This document shows, in pieces, positions 1-10,973 of a stretch of DNA of 64,000 nucleotides. The notes beneath the pieces are model-generated. The model saw only the letters and a list, made by a program, of their open reading frames with translations. It did no database searches and was not told where the DNA came from. Position numbers and translations under genes: made by a program. The stretch spans positions 1,426,001 through 1,490,000 of the forward strand of contig JAOTON010000897.1 in assembly GCA_034440635.1 (NCBI GenBank), given 5' to 3'. This stretch comes from Lepas anatifera. Its lineage: Eukaryota; Arthropoda; Thecostraca; Lepadidae. How positions within the stretch are numbered: the stretch's first letter is position 1; the number at the start of each line of letters is the position of its first letter.

Positions 1-735
1 CGCGGTCTAAATCTGACCTGAAGTCAGAGTTTTAATTTTTACATGACCCGTTGTATCTTCTATCCAGCGATATCCATATGAATTAATTCAGAGCAGCCAC
101 TTTTAAGATAGAACATTATTTTTGCTTCAATGTTTGTGCTAGCCTCGAAACTTTCATGACCTCTATTTGGTGACCTCTTTGACCTTTGGACCTGAAAATG
201 GGTCCAAATTATTCTATTGTATAGAGGGTTTTGGGTACAATTTTGGTGAAAATCTGAGGAGTGGGTCATGGTGGACTTTTTCGTGCCTACCTGGACGATT
301 TGTCCTGGAATGACCATCTATATCCCGAGAGTGGCTAACAAAAGCATTGCTATGGGGGTGGGAGGGGGTTTACATCCCTCTACTGTTCGGAAACGGGTAC
401 ATTCGATATTTGTGCTGGAATACTATTGGATATGCTTAATTCAAGTCAAAATATAGGTTGTCACTGCCTCACCCCTGTGGATCCGGGCCTCTTGTAGAAA
501 ATCCTTGACCACGCCCTGGATGCCGGACAAAGATGGGTAATATAAACGATTCATATCAGGTCCATTGAGGCAAATTCAACAGCTCTTTGCTATGTGTTGC
601 ACTTAGCTAGAACTATTTAGTATTCGTTTCTTCTCAACGACTAGACTAACCTCCACGCGTCATGATCAACACTCTGTGGAATGCGGAACTGCAATGCGGT
701 GGTTCAAGCTCAGAACTGTACACTGAAAAAGTACG
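1..735 (+). repeat. Interspersed repeat, copy 1 of a ~740 bp pair
   Basis: This stretch matches 2905-3645 at most positions. Both copies contain the same series of blocks: a tgacctgaagtca-like start, the phrase cagccacttttaagat, a block reading toward tgtcctggaatgacc, a G-run, and a right end near tggaatgcggaactgcaatg. It is AGGTCA/TGACCT-rich like the other repeat families here. I see no conserved coding sequence. The left end is cut by the window edge. It could be a segmental duplication or two insertions of one element. Confidence 0.75.
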
Positions 736-1045
736 CCAGAAATTGGATTTTTTCTACGGTGCCAAAATTCACTCTTCTTTCCGTGAATATTTTAGGCCCG
801 ATATGTTTAGATTGAGAAGCGTAAAATGCTATGAAACAGGAATAATAAAACCTCAACCCGTGGGTTGTGAAAATATCAAATACCAAAAAGTACGCCATTT
901 TAGGATTATTTCTACGGTACCAAAATCAACTCCTCGTTCCAGCATTATTCCACAACCCATTTTACACCGGTTTAATGCAAAATGCATGTGTTTTGAGGGA
1001 ATATTATTATACCACTGGAGTAAAAAGATTCTCAGCTAAACCGGA
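725..1045 (+). repeat. Two-copy tandem repeat, ~160 bp period
   Basis: The block starting aaaaagtacgcc near 726 recurs near 886. In both places it is followed by a ttctacgg-tgccaaaat / ttctacgg-taccaaaat segment. The copies are diverged, so the duplication is old. No coding function is apparent. Confidence 0.6.
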
Positions 1046-1172
1046 ACAGTGTAAACTGGAAGTGAATGAGTAAAAATAGATCAAAATGTGTAATTCCTGG
1101 CGTAAAAAATCTTTGCAATGTGCAAAATGAACCTGCGTTCAATGCCCTATTGCTGCTGAAGAGAAACACCGA

Positions 1173-2381
1173 TTAACCTTCGCCCGGGTGGGGTCTTTTT
1201 AGACCCCCCCTCGGGTTTTTCCGAGGTGATAAAAAACGGCGGCACGCAGCGCCGCTAAAATTAGTCTAGCTGTTTCTTCATCATTTTTACACCTTTCCTG
1301 AAAATTTTTGCTCAAGGTCATATCAGGTCAGGTCACCAGGCCAGGTGAAGTGACCTCACCTCAAAAAATGCTTAGAACTGCATAACTAAAAGGACTATTA
1401 ATCGATCGAGTTCAAACTCATGCCACATATTGCGCCCACCAGGAGCTACAACATATGTCCCGGGATTTTTGATATTGGTGACCTAAGGTCATGTGCAGAG
1501 CATGACCTCCCCATTGTAAATACATGGGGAAAATCAAGAAATGAGCTTTTCTCAGTAAGTATGGATGGAATCAACTTCAAACATCGGTTACGACTTGCTC
1601 TTAGCCCATTTCTGAAGTTGATTTCAAATATTTTGACTTGTGACCTTTGAAAGGTCACCCTAAGTCAAATAAGCAATTTTTGGTGTTTTCCTCTATAAAT
1701 GTTGAATAAACAAAGGTGGAACTTTTATTTTGTCACCAAAGTGTTTGAATATACACTGAAAGTCAAATTATATACATCATGACTCTACCAGGTCAAGTTG
1801 GGTCAGACCGTTGACCTGGGTCAGGTCAAAATTTTAAACTTGACCTGGCATAGCAATATTATATATCATTCGATTTGTATTGACGAGAGGATTGCAATGT
1901 TGTATCACATATGGCTGCGTCTTGCTTGGCTTGGACGTTATTAACGAAAAAGGAAACGCCCTAATGCATGGTTGGCTATGGACATTCCCAAGCAAATTCC
2001 CAATGTTCAGTGACCTGTAGCTCCCTAGGCTTTCACCTGACCCGAAAACCATTGCCACTGTAATGAAGGAGAAATTCAAGAGCTTTCAAATGGCGATCAA
2101 AAAATGTTTCTACCTATCATAGTTTCTGAGATATATGAGGTTTTCGTAGTATATGAGGTTTTCCTCATTTTAGCGATTTTGACGTATTTTGACCTCTGGT
2201 GACCTTGATATTGACCTGACGAGAAAAATGACTGAAGTATTTTCGAAATCATTTTTGAAGAGCCTTCGATTGCCGTTTTGCGCTTTTTTCTAGCTCTCTT
2301 AGTTTTTGAGATCGTGGGGGTCATTTTTAGCCCCCCACCAGGGCGAAGGTGGCTCATACCCGCCACCGGGGCAAGGGTTAA
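1173..2381 (+). mobile_element. TTAA-bounded non-autonomous DNA transposon (piggyBac-like), copy 1
   Basis: The segment starts with TTAA followed by CCTTCGCCCGGGTGG and ends with CCACCGGGGCAAGGGTTAA. The termini therefore form imperfect inverted repeats of type TTAACCCTTGCCCCGGTGG, with TTAA as the duplicated target. TTAA targets and CCYT termini are known for piggyBac and also occur in Kolobok, so the superfamily is an inference. Subterminal parts contain G/C-run hairpins (AGACCCCCC, CCCCCCA). The interior is rich in TGACCT/AGGTCA, including a TGACCTAAGGTCA at 1479-1491. No transposase is visible. The same family recurs at 12.5-21.9, 37.1-38.0 and 53.1-54.4 kb. Confidence 0.7.
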
Positions 2382-2904
2382 AAACGACCCAGTTTATTCT
2401 CATCGAGCGTTTGAGGTCAGTTTACTCTGATTAGGCTGATTAATATACACTCTGGTAAACATACACTGCAACGGAAAGTTTAAATCATGTGTTTTCATAA
2501 ACACTTCTAATAATCCAAATACCTCTATTTTTCACTCTAATCTGGAAAAAAATTAAACAAATTTAAATCGACCTTCAATTACTACAATAATTTAGTTTCT
2601 CTTTGCACAAACATCACTAGGTTTATGGTGTTTGTCTTTGGCCTCCCTCGTTTTACGCTTCGCAACTTTTACACTTTCACAACACGCGCACTGAAGGGGG
2701 TCTCGGAGGCCAGCCCCACCTATTTCTCCGAGGTGGCCGGAAAACTGTTCATGGCCAAAAACGATAACTTTACCTAGGTGATGGGCTCTGTGATCTGTTA
2801 CTAAATCTGATTTAGACAAGGGTCACCCACCATTGGTTAGCTCATACCCTGAGGAGCACGGAGTGAAAAATCAGAATATGATTTTTTAAATTTTGAATTT
2901 AAAG
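2382..2904. other. Spacer with a terminal-repeat-like fragment
   Basis: There is no gene here. A fragment at 2673-2790 begins aacacgcgcactgaaggggg and continues with cacctatttctccgagg. It matches the reverse complement of ~38.62-38.70 kb. The AACACGCGCA motif is also the terminal sequence of the TTAA element at 53.1 kb, so this is probably a decayed terminus of a related family. Confidence 0.45.
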
Positions 2905-3645
2905 AGGAGGTCACAAGGTCACGAGGTCAAAACCTGACCTGAAGCAAAAATTTTTTTATTTTTTCCTATATGAACCTATGTATCTTTTATCCAACGGTGT
3001 CCATACAAATAATTTAGATCAGCCACTTTTAAGATGTAAAATTATTTCTGATTCAATGTTTGTGTTAGCCTTGAAACTTTCATGACCTCTATCTGGTGAC
3101 CTCTTTGACCTTTGGACCTGAAAAATGGGCCCAAAGTGTTATTTTGCATAGAGGGCCTTGAGTAAAAGTTTGGTGGAAATCTGAGGTGTGGGTCACATTG
3201 GACTTTTTCATGCCTACCTGGACGATTTGTCTTGGAATGACCATCTATATCCTGAGAGTGGCTAATAAAAACATTGCTACGGGGGGTGGGGGGGGTGAAA
3301 TCCATCTACTGTTCGGAAACGGGTACATTCGATATCTGTGCTGGAATACTATTGGATATGCTTAATTCAAGTGAAAATATAGGTTGTCCCTACCTCACCA
3401 CTGTGGATCCGGGCCTCTTGTAGAAAATCCTTGACGACGCTCTGGATGTCGGACAAAGATAGGTATATAAGCGATTCATATCAGGTCCATTGAGACAAAT
3501 TCAATAGATCTTTGCTATTTGTTGCACTTAGCTAGAATGATTTAGTCTTCGTTTCTTCTCCACGACTAGACTAACCTCCACGCGAGGTGATCAACACTCT
3601 GTGGAATGCAGAACTGCAATGCAGTGATTCAGGCTCAGAACTGTA
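2905..3645 (+). repeat. Interspersed repeat, copy 2 of a ~740 bp pair
   Basis: This is the second copy of the repeat at 1-735, with the blocks in the same order and orientation, diverged by scattered substitutions and small indels. It ends at the same phrase (tggaatgcagaactgcaatgc). Immediately to its right begins the ~460 bp tandem unit at 3650. No coding potential is supported. Confidence 0.75.
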
Positions 3646-3649
3646 GCGA

Positions 3650-4108
3650 AAACAAAATGGCACGATTTCACCCACGTGTTAACTGTAGTAAAAAAATACC
3701 TTCTTACATCACAGAAACACACTCAAATGAAGATCAGAAGAATGAAAACATTCATAGCATAGTTAAATCAGTAAATATCTCGTTTTAATCTATTGGCAGA
3801 ATTGTTTCCCCACAGGAGAGTAAGACTATTCGTGAGGCAGTTTGCAAGTTCCATATAAATGTTCTGCAGAGTACATGTACCGATAAATTTACCCCTTTGC
3901 ATTTCCAACACAAATGGAACTGCCCTGTGCTACAATAACACAGAGATTAAATTACCACACGTTTGTAATATTACACTTATTCTGAAATTAAGCTAGTTTT
4001 CAGAATAGATTTACTAAGAATTCTAGAAAAATGTTTAAGAATGGGGTAGTTTTAGGACCAGACAGATTTAAATTTTACGCTCGAGGTGTTGTTTTTCTGT
4101 GTAGGGAA
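3650..4108 (+). repeat. ~460 bp tandem unit, copy A (uninterrupted)
   Basis: This copy runs from caaaatggcacgatttcacc to the junction with copy B, which restarts with the same words near 4111. It contains the phrase gttctgcagagtacatg near 3862. That phrase is the uninterrupted version of the site where copy B is split by the large hAT-like element, so copy A serves as an empty-site control. Confidence 0.8.
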
Positions 4109-4328
4109 AGCAAAATGGCACGATTCCACCCACGTGTTAACTGTAGTAAAAAATACCTTCTTATGTCATAGAAACACACTCAAATGAAGATCAGAAGACT
4201 GAAAACATTCATTTAGCGTAGTTAAATCAGAAAATATATCGTTTTATTCTATTGGCAGAATTGTTTCACCACAGGAGAGTAAGACTATTCTTGAGGCAGT
4301 TTGCAAGTTCCATAGAAATACTCTGCAG
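4109..4328 (+). repeat. ~460 bp tandem unit, copy B, left part
   Basis: This is the left half of copy B. It ends in ctctgcag at 4321-4328, which is repeated at 11341-11348 after the inserted element. The rest of copy B continues at 11349. Confidence 0.8.
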
Positions 4329-4339
4329 CAGGGGGCGCA

Positions 4340-5900
4340 GCCAGGGGGCACAGGGGGCACGTGCCCCCATCGGTGCCGGGATGCCCTTTTGATTGCCAGG
4401 TGGTGTGCCCTTTTTGGGCCGTGCCGCTCGAAATTTAGTGCCCTACGTCTTTGAGCCTAGATGGAACTAGACTGCATTTAGCGATTTAAACTATTGTTTG
4501 ACAATTAAGTGCCTTTTTGGTCTGTTAGGGCATTCTGTCGCCTTTCTAAGCACCCGGGAAGAGTATAGGCACGTAATCCGTTTCCAGATAATGCCTCATC
4601 GTCGCCAATAATCGTACGGGTGGAGCTCATCTGGTGCCCCTGGAGGTGATCATGTGCCTTCTGAGCTGATCTGATGCCCTCGTAGTCAATCTGGTGCCCC
4701 CCCTTCCCCTGAATAAATAATTGTGCCTTCTGAACCTATATAATGCTCTCTAAGTTAGTCTGATGCCTCCGAGCTTGCCTACTGCCCTATTAGGTGTTTT
4801 ATTGCCCCTTTGGCTGATCCGGGCCCCCTGAACTTATTTAATGCCTCCCGGAGTTTATCTACCGTCCAGGGGGCACAGGGGGCACGTGCACCCATCGGTG
4901 CCGGGTGCCATTTTGATTGCCAGGTGGTGTACCCTCTTTGGTCCGTGCCACTCGAAATTTAGTGCCCTGCGCCTTTGAACCTAGATGTAACTAGACTGCA
5001 TTTAGCGATTTCAACTATTGTTTGACAACTAAGTGCCTTTTTTGTCAGCTAGGGCATTCTGTCGCCTTTCCAAGCACCCGGGAAGAGCATAGGCACGTAA
5101 TCCGTTTCCAGATAATGCCTCATCGTCGCCAATAACCGTACGGGCGGAGCTCATCTGGTGCCCCCTGGAGCTGATCATGTGCCCTCTGAGCTGATCTGGT
5201 GCCCTCGTAGTCAATCTGGTGCCCTCCTGAGAAAATAAGTGTACCTTCTGAGCCTATAAAATACTCCCTGAGTTAGTTTGATGCCTCCGAGCTCGCCTGG
5301 TGTACTGTTAGCTGTTTTAGTGCCCCTTGAGCTGCTCCGGGCCCCCTGAAAGTATTTAATGCCTCCCGGAGTTGATCTACTGTCCAGGGTGCAGCCAGGA
5401 AGGCACAGGGGGCACGTGCCCCCATCGCTGCCGGGGTGCCCTTTTGATTGCCAGGTGGTGTACCCAATTTGGGCCGTGCCGCTCGAAATTTAGAGCCCTA
5501 GCCGTTGAACCTAGATGTAACTGGACCGCATGTAGCGATTGAAACTATTGTTGGACAACTTAATACCTTTCTCGGTCAACTAGGGCATTCTGTCGCCTTT
5601 CCAAGCACCCGGGAAGAGTATGGGCACCTAGTATGTGTCTACCTAATGCCTCATCGTCGCCAATAATCGTACGGGTGAAGCCAATCTGGTGCTCCTTGAG
5701 CTCATCTCGTGGCCTCTCAGCTGGTCTTGGCCCCTTGAGCTGATTGCTTGCCCTCTAAGCTGATCTGGTGCCCCTGAGTCAATCGAGTGCCCCACCGAGC
5801 AAATAATTGTGCCTCCTGAACCTATATAATGCTCTCTGAGTTAGTCTAATGCTTCCGAGCTTGTTTGGTGCCCTGATAGCTGATTTAGTGCCCCTTCAGC
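4340..5900 (+). repeat. ~525-530 bp tandem repeat inside the hAT-like element, ~3 copies
   Basis: The phrase cacagggggcacgtgc occurs at 4349, 4874 and 5404, giving periods of 525 and 530 bp. Each unit repeats a run of phrases: gccgctcgaaatttagtgcc, ctagatgtaactagactgc, agcacccgggaagag and cgtcgccaataatcgtacgg. The third start also carries a cagccagg copy of the terminal region, as if the transposon end had been amplified together with its subterminal sequence. Copies are well conserved at first and decay into the next array. Confidence 0.8.
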
Positions 5901-6905
5901 TGATTTGGACCCCCGAGCTGATCTCATGCCTCCCCAAGTTGATTCTGTATCCTAAGTCAATATGGTGCCTCTTCAGCTGATTAGGTGCCCCCTCAACTGA
6001 TTATTGATGTCTCCTTAGATGGTCTGATCCCCCTGAGCTGGTTTGGTGGGCCCTGAGCCCACCTTGTGTCCCCTGAGTTGTCATGTTGCTCCCTGAGCTG
6101 ATTTAGGCTCCTGCCATAGTCTGGGGGCTAGGAGCTGATCTGGACCCCGAGCGGATCGATCTGGTGCCACCTGAGCTGCACTAACGCCCCTCAGTCGATC
6201 TGGTGTCTCCTGAGCCCATATGATGCCCCCCTGAGTAATCTGGTGCCCTTTCAGCTGATCTGGGCCTCCTTACGTGATTTCATGAGCAGATCTAAAGCCC
6301 TGAGCTGAGCTGGGCCCACAGGGGTTGATGAGGGCCCCTGAGATGGTATGGGGCTCCTGAGCTGATTAAGTGCCTCCTGACTTGATCTGGTATTCCTGAA
6401 CAGATCTGGGCCCCGAGCTGGTCGGTGACCACTGATCTGATTGTTTGTCCTCTAGGCTGATCTGGTGCCCTATGGGCCGATCTGGTGTCCCCTGAGCAGC
6501 TCTGGGGCTTTTGAACTGCTTGGGCCCCGAGCGGGTGAGGGATTCCTGAGCTGAATTAGTGCTCCTGACTTGATCTTGCCCCCTGACCTGACTTGAGGCC
6601 CCTGAACTGATCTGGGGCCCCAAGAGCTGATCTGAGGCCCAAGAGCGGATCTAGGTTCTGAGGGTACCCTGAGCTGGTCCGGGCGCTGAGCTTGTGAGAG
6701 CCCCTTAAGTTGGCTTGAGGCCCCCTGAAGTAATCTGGCGCCTTAAACTGTTCTGGGGCTTCTTGAACTGGTTTAAGGCCCTCTGGGCCTATCTGTGGCC
6801 CATGGAGCTAATCTGATGACTTCATCTCTGGGACCAATGAGCTAGTCTAGTCCCTGGGTGAAGCATGAGCTGCTCTGTGGCCCTGATCTACATCAGGGGC
6901 CCCTG
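5690..6905 (+). repeat. Degenerate short-unit array (gagctgatctggtgcccc)
   Basis: A ~20-30 bp phrase resembling gagctgatctggtgcccct recurs dozens of times with heavy divergence and variable spacing. It looks like an old minisatellite that expanded from the same words already present in the 525 bp units. Open frames in this stretch are by-products of the repeat. Confidence 0.7.
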
Positions 6906-7545
6906 AGATGATCTTGAATAGATAGATAATAAGAACACAAGGCCAACTCCCATCATCTTGGGGCGGGGTCACTGAGCTAGTCTATTCCCTGGATGCACAA
7001 CTGGGGGGGATGGGGGAAGTTGCTCTGGAGGCCTCTGATCCACACTTGGGGGCCCCAGAGCTGGTCTTGAATAGATGGCGAACAAGAACACAATGGAAAC
7101 TCCCCTTGTAAAACGGAGCTAACGGGGAATGAGGAATCTCTAAAACGGCTTGTGATACCTAGGCACCCCTGGTTATATAAACTGCTTATTATACTGGTGG
7201 ATTCTGGGAAGGGATGGTAAAAAGGCACGTGCCCCTGAGCTCAGAGCACAGTCCCCTAAACCAGGATTTCTACTAATTAATTTAGATGAAGAAATAGTTT
7301 TCACAATTTTCAGCCCTGTCACACCATCCCCATCCAAACCACCGGCCTGTTCACCTTTTATTTACTCTGAACTGGGACCGAGCCTTGCGAATATGGAACT
7401 TAATAAACGCGTTTAAAAGGTATCTCCCAAATTTTTCCCGCAGCAAAAATGTGTTATTCCAAAGACACTATGCTACTCCTCGTCCCACGGCGATTGTGGG
7501 AGGCAAGGAACTTAATCCGCATTCAGCTAGGGCTCACTCGTCACA
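6905..7545 (+). other. hAT-like element interior left of the nested LINE
   Basis: A ~150 bp block (cttgaatagat..., aagaacacaa..., ctgagctagtc...) is present twice, near 6914 and 7065. I see no conserved protein. An open frame starting near 7385 runs into the LINE, but its first ~58 codons lie outside the LINE and have no support. Confidence 0.5.
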
Positions 7546-7559
7546 ACAAAACCAGTGGG

Positions 7560-8286
7560 ACCTCCAGGACTTCTGGGACCTCCAGGTACGCGAAGATGAC
7601 ATAGGCAGGACGATCGACGACTGGTGTGCCGCTCACAGCTTCGTCCCGGCAAACAGCGGGGAGCCCACCCGTCAGAGCAGAGCGCCACCCTTCTCCCAAT
7701 CGGCGCCGGACGTCTCACTACACCACTCAAGGTGGGTGGGTCGGGTGCGATGGGAGACCAAGCCAGAACTATCGTCCGACCACCAACCAATCATCATCGA
7801 GATCAAAACAGGGAAATCGAGTGCGAGACCTCGTCCGAGGACCCGGTATAGTTACCAGAAAGCGGACTGGAGACAGTATGCCAACATAGTCGACGAGAGA
7901 CTGGCCACCCTGCAGCCATGGACGGAAGAGGTTTCCGTCACAGTGGCTGCCCGGGATTTCACCCGTATTCTAACTGATGCTGCCGCTGAGACCATCCCCA
8001 GAGGCAGCCGGAAGTCCCCAAGCCTTGGTGGACACCAGAAGTGGACGAGGCAGTCCGTAAACGGAATCGCCTCCGTGCCCTCGCCAGAGCCGACCCAGAG
8101 CAAGTGCCAGCCTGAACCCACGCGTCGAGGGAAACATCCTCTCTCATTCTGCGCGCACGACGAGAGTCCTGGCGAGGCTTTGCGGGCGATCTCAGTCTGC
8201 GTTCTGACCCCCAGAAAGTTTGGAGGACCATCCATACCATCGACGGCCGGGAAAGCGGCGGCAGACAAGACGAGGCCCTTCAGATA
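7560..8286 (+). pseudogene. LINE endonuclease C-terminus and linker (frameshifted)
   Basis: This encodes the tail of an apurinic-type endonuclease, which nicks target DNA for target-primed reverse transcription. The readable protein includes GRTIDDWCAAHSF, ANSGEPTR, APDVSLHH and the diagnostic SSDHQPIIIEI near 7775-7807 with its catalytic Asp-His. Endonuclease sequence upstream of this is missing because the insertion is 5'-truncated. After ~8030 the sensible reading (RARRESWRGF, DPQKVWRTIHTIDG) switches frame more than once before joining the RT frame near 8280. It is therefore a decayed remnant, not a functional ORF. Confidence 0.8.
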
Positions 8287-10065
8287 GGCGCGAAAACCAT
8301 TACCGCTGACACCAAGAAAGCGAACGCCCTCATTAAAGAGTACGCCAAAGTCAGCCACCTACCACCGAGGGTAAAAAGGGACCGCAAATACAAGCACGCC
8401 GTCACCAACCATCTCAGAGTGGCATGCAGACAGTGGCAGGGGGAGCGGACGGGATGCTGCGGCCTGTTTACCAAACAGGAACTGAATGACGCCTTCAAGC
8501 GCCTGCCGGGAAAGCGCGCCCCAGGGCTGGACTGCATCTCAAACGAAATGCTCGCCCATCTCTCTGACCATGGCCGCACCAGACTGCTTGACCTCATAAA
8601 TCTGACCTGGACGAGGGGAGAGCTGCCTTCGGCCTGGAATAAAGCGATGATTATACCGGTACCCAAGAAAGGCAAGCCAAAAGGACAAGTAAGCTCCTAC
8701 AGACCAATAAGCCTCTTAAGCTGCACATCTAAACTAGCAGAACGACTAGTACAAACCCGGCTCTCTCATCTGCTAGAGTCAAGAGGCCTCCTCTCTCCAG
8801 TGCAGACCGGTTTCAGGAAAAGTTGGTCCACTGAAGATCAAGTTTTGAAGGTGACTCAGGCCGTGGCCGATGGTTTCCAGAAGCGAGAGAGAACCGTTAT
8901 GGTCCTGGTGGACTTCTCGCGCGCCTTCGACAAGGCCTGGCGCACGGGAATCACCTACAAGCTCGCTAAGATGGGCCTTCCGCGCTGCTACCTGGCCTGG
9001 GTCCGATCCTTTCTGACCGACCGCCAGGCCTGTGTCACATATAACGGGAAGTGCGGACACTTCAGATGCATCCGTGAGGGCACGCCGCAGGGGGCCGTTT
9101 GCTCTCCCACCTTATTCATTTCATACATCAATGACCTCATCGAGCACCTACCACCTGGCGTCCAGACCTCGCTGTTCGCCGATGATCTGGCAATCTGGGC
9201 CACTGACCGGACCGTCGCCGCGGCAGAGCGACGAGTCCAAAGAGCTCTGGATTGTCTTACGGCCTGGGCGGAAGAGTGGAAATTAACCATCAGTCAAGAG
9301 AAGACAGTTGACACCCTCTTCTCGCTCGACCCAGCAGAGGCCAGACGAGAGTGCAACCTGACCCTCGGCGCCGCTCGGCTAAGCCACGAAGCCACCCCGA
9401 CATTCCTAGGGGTCACGTACGACCGGACGCTGACCTTCCGCCACCATATCGAGAACCTGAGGTGCAAAATGAAGAAGAGGAGTGGGGCGCTACGGGCGCT
9501 TAGTGGCAAGTCCTGGGGCGCCGCGGCGACCGACCTCAGGCTGGTGTACCTCGCGTTCATCAGATCCTGTGCAGACTACGCGGCCGGTGGCTGGATGCCC
9601 GGGGTGGCGAGCTCTAACCTAGAACGCCTCGAGGTCGTACAGCGACAGGGCTGCAGGACGATAACTGGCTGCCTGAGGTCGACGCCGACGGCCGCTCTGG
9701 AGCGAGAGGCGGACGTCATGCCTCTCAGCATACGACGAAAGCAGCTCGCGGCCATTGCGGTGCAGCGGCACGTCCGCGACCTTCCGGGCGACCCGCTACA
9801 ACCGCTCTTGCTTGCGGAGAGACCCAGACTGAGGCTACAGCAGGACCGCGGATGGGCCGAGACCGGCCTGGCAGTGTCCGCAGAGGCAGGCCTAGCCGCT
9901 TTTCCCGCGGAGCCTCTGCAGGTTACACCGCTGGTCGCGCCATGGGAAACTCCATCCCCGAATATCGACATTGGGACGAAACTAGTCGTCCAGACGAAGA
10001 AAACGGACCCTCCAGAAGCACGACTCGCGGCGGCGGAAAGGACTCTGGCTGCATCCCGCCAGCGG
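8287..10065 (+). pseudogene. LINE reverse transcriptase domain
   Basis: A single open frame covers the reverse transcriptase, which copies LINE RNA at the nicked target. Recognisable blocks are KRAPGLDCISNEML, AMIIPVPKKGK, YRPISLLSCTSKL, LVDFSRAFDKAWR (first catalytic Asp), EGTPQGAVCSPTLF and LFADDLAIWA, whose catalytic FADD lies at 9175-9186. The frame reads upstream of 8419 through KANALIKEYAKVS, so that position is not a real start. The sensible reading leaves this frame near 10050-10065 and resumes in the RNase H frame, a one-step frameshift. Codon use is GC-rich compared with the flanking AT-rich DNA. Confidence 0.9.
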
Positions 10066-10901
10066 ATATCTCAATCTTCACGGATGGATCCGCGACAAGT
10101 GGCACTGAGCATGGCGGTGGAGGCGCAGTGGTACTCAGGGAAAACCACTCCGTGAAGCAGATCAGAGTCCCTGCCGGCCGCTACACGTCTAGTTTCCGGG
10201 TGGAACTAGCTGCCCTGGATGCGGCCCTGCGCCATCTGGTGACGATCGCAGCCGAGTGCCGACCGAGAGAAGTGCGAGTCTGCACTGATTCGCAGTCCGC
10301 CCTAACCCGCCTGGCGGAGGGCCCGCACGCTCAATCCGATGCCCTGGCAGGCTCGGTTTGGCACCAACTCTCGACCCTGGCCAGCATGGGCATCCACCTA
10401 ACCCTTCAATGGGTCCTGGGCCACGCTGGCCTACCGGGGAACGAGCTCGCCGACGAAGTGGTGCGTGCCGCTGCCACACTGGACCAGGGTACCACCCAGA
10501 TTGATTTTAACTCCGCGAACAGCTGCATAAGGCGCCATGCGCACAGCTTGTGGACTGAAAAAGTCAGCACCACCCGATATGCGGAGGAGAACGGCACCAA
10601 GAGAGTGGTCCTAGGGGACAAACATGGCCTCTCCCGCCTAGAATCCACCGAAGTGGCCAGGCTGCGGACGGGCCACTCTCTTCTCCTCCGCAGTTACCAG
10701 CACCGGGTGGGGCCGGCACCAAATGGCACGTGCCCGGAGTGCGGGGAGGACGAGGAAACAATGCAGCACCTTTTAACAGAATGCCCAGCGCGAGCTCTTC
10801 TCCGTAAAAATGTCTTTGGCCGGGACGACCCGACAATTCAAGAGGCGCTGGGCGATCCGCCTCGGCTGGCGGCCTTCATCCGGCGGCTGGGACGCCTCTG
10901 A
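10066..10901 (+). pseudogene. LINE RNase H domain and C-terminal zinc motif
   Basis: This is an RNase H type 1 domain, expected to degrade RNA in the RNA-DNA hybrid during retrotransposition. It shows ISIFTDGSAT (first Asp), a LAALDAAL helix with a downstream-shifted glutamate region, VCTDSQSAL (second Asp) and WVLGHAGLPGNELADE (His and last Asp). It ends with CPECGEDEETMQHLLTEC, a C-x2-C-x8-H-x4-C finger typical of I-type LINE C-termini. The stop codon lies in the 4-nt loop of a perfect 8-bp hairpin (10891-10910, stem GACGCCTC). It is in a different frame from the RT. Confidence 0.85.
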
Positions 10902-10959
10902 CGAGGCGTCTCCCATATGGCAGCTGCCGAGTGCCGGAAACATCATCATCATCATCATC
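10891..10959 (+). promoter_or_regulatory. LINE 3' end: hairpin, CCATATG motif and (CAT)n tail
   Basis: A stem GACGCCTC/GAGGCGTC is followed by CCATATGGCAGCTGCC and then CATCATCAT repeats. The CCATATG...GTGC core is homologous to the 3' ends of the LINE at 21.26 kb, the SINE at 55.83 kb and the 39 bp insertion at 47.87 kb. In LINEs the 3' end is the RT recognition site, so this is the likely binding structure. Confidence 0.6.
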
Positions 10960-10973
10960 ACAAAACCAGTGGG

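Larger units (their letters stand above)
7560..10959 (+). mobile_element. 5'-truncated I-superfamily LINE (EN-RT-RNaseH)
   Basis: A 14-bp duplication, ACAAAACCAGTGGG, sits at 7546-7559 and 10960-10973 and brackets the element exactly. The 5' end is truncated inside the endonuclease. The 3' end is a (CAT)n tail at 10941-10959. Domains in order are the C-terminal part of an APE endonuclease, a reverse transcriptase, RNase H and a C-terminal zinc-binding motif. RNase H in an APE-type LINE points to the I superfamily (I, Nimb, LOA, Outcast and relatives); I cannot choose the clade. Several frameshifts make it inactive. Confidence 0.9.

Noticed and set aside
7385..7559. ATG-like start of a 300-codon frame leading into the LINE endonuclease
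   Set aside because: The TSD shows the LINE begins at 7560; the first ~58 codons belong to the hAT-like element.
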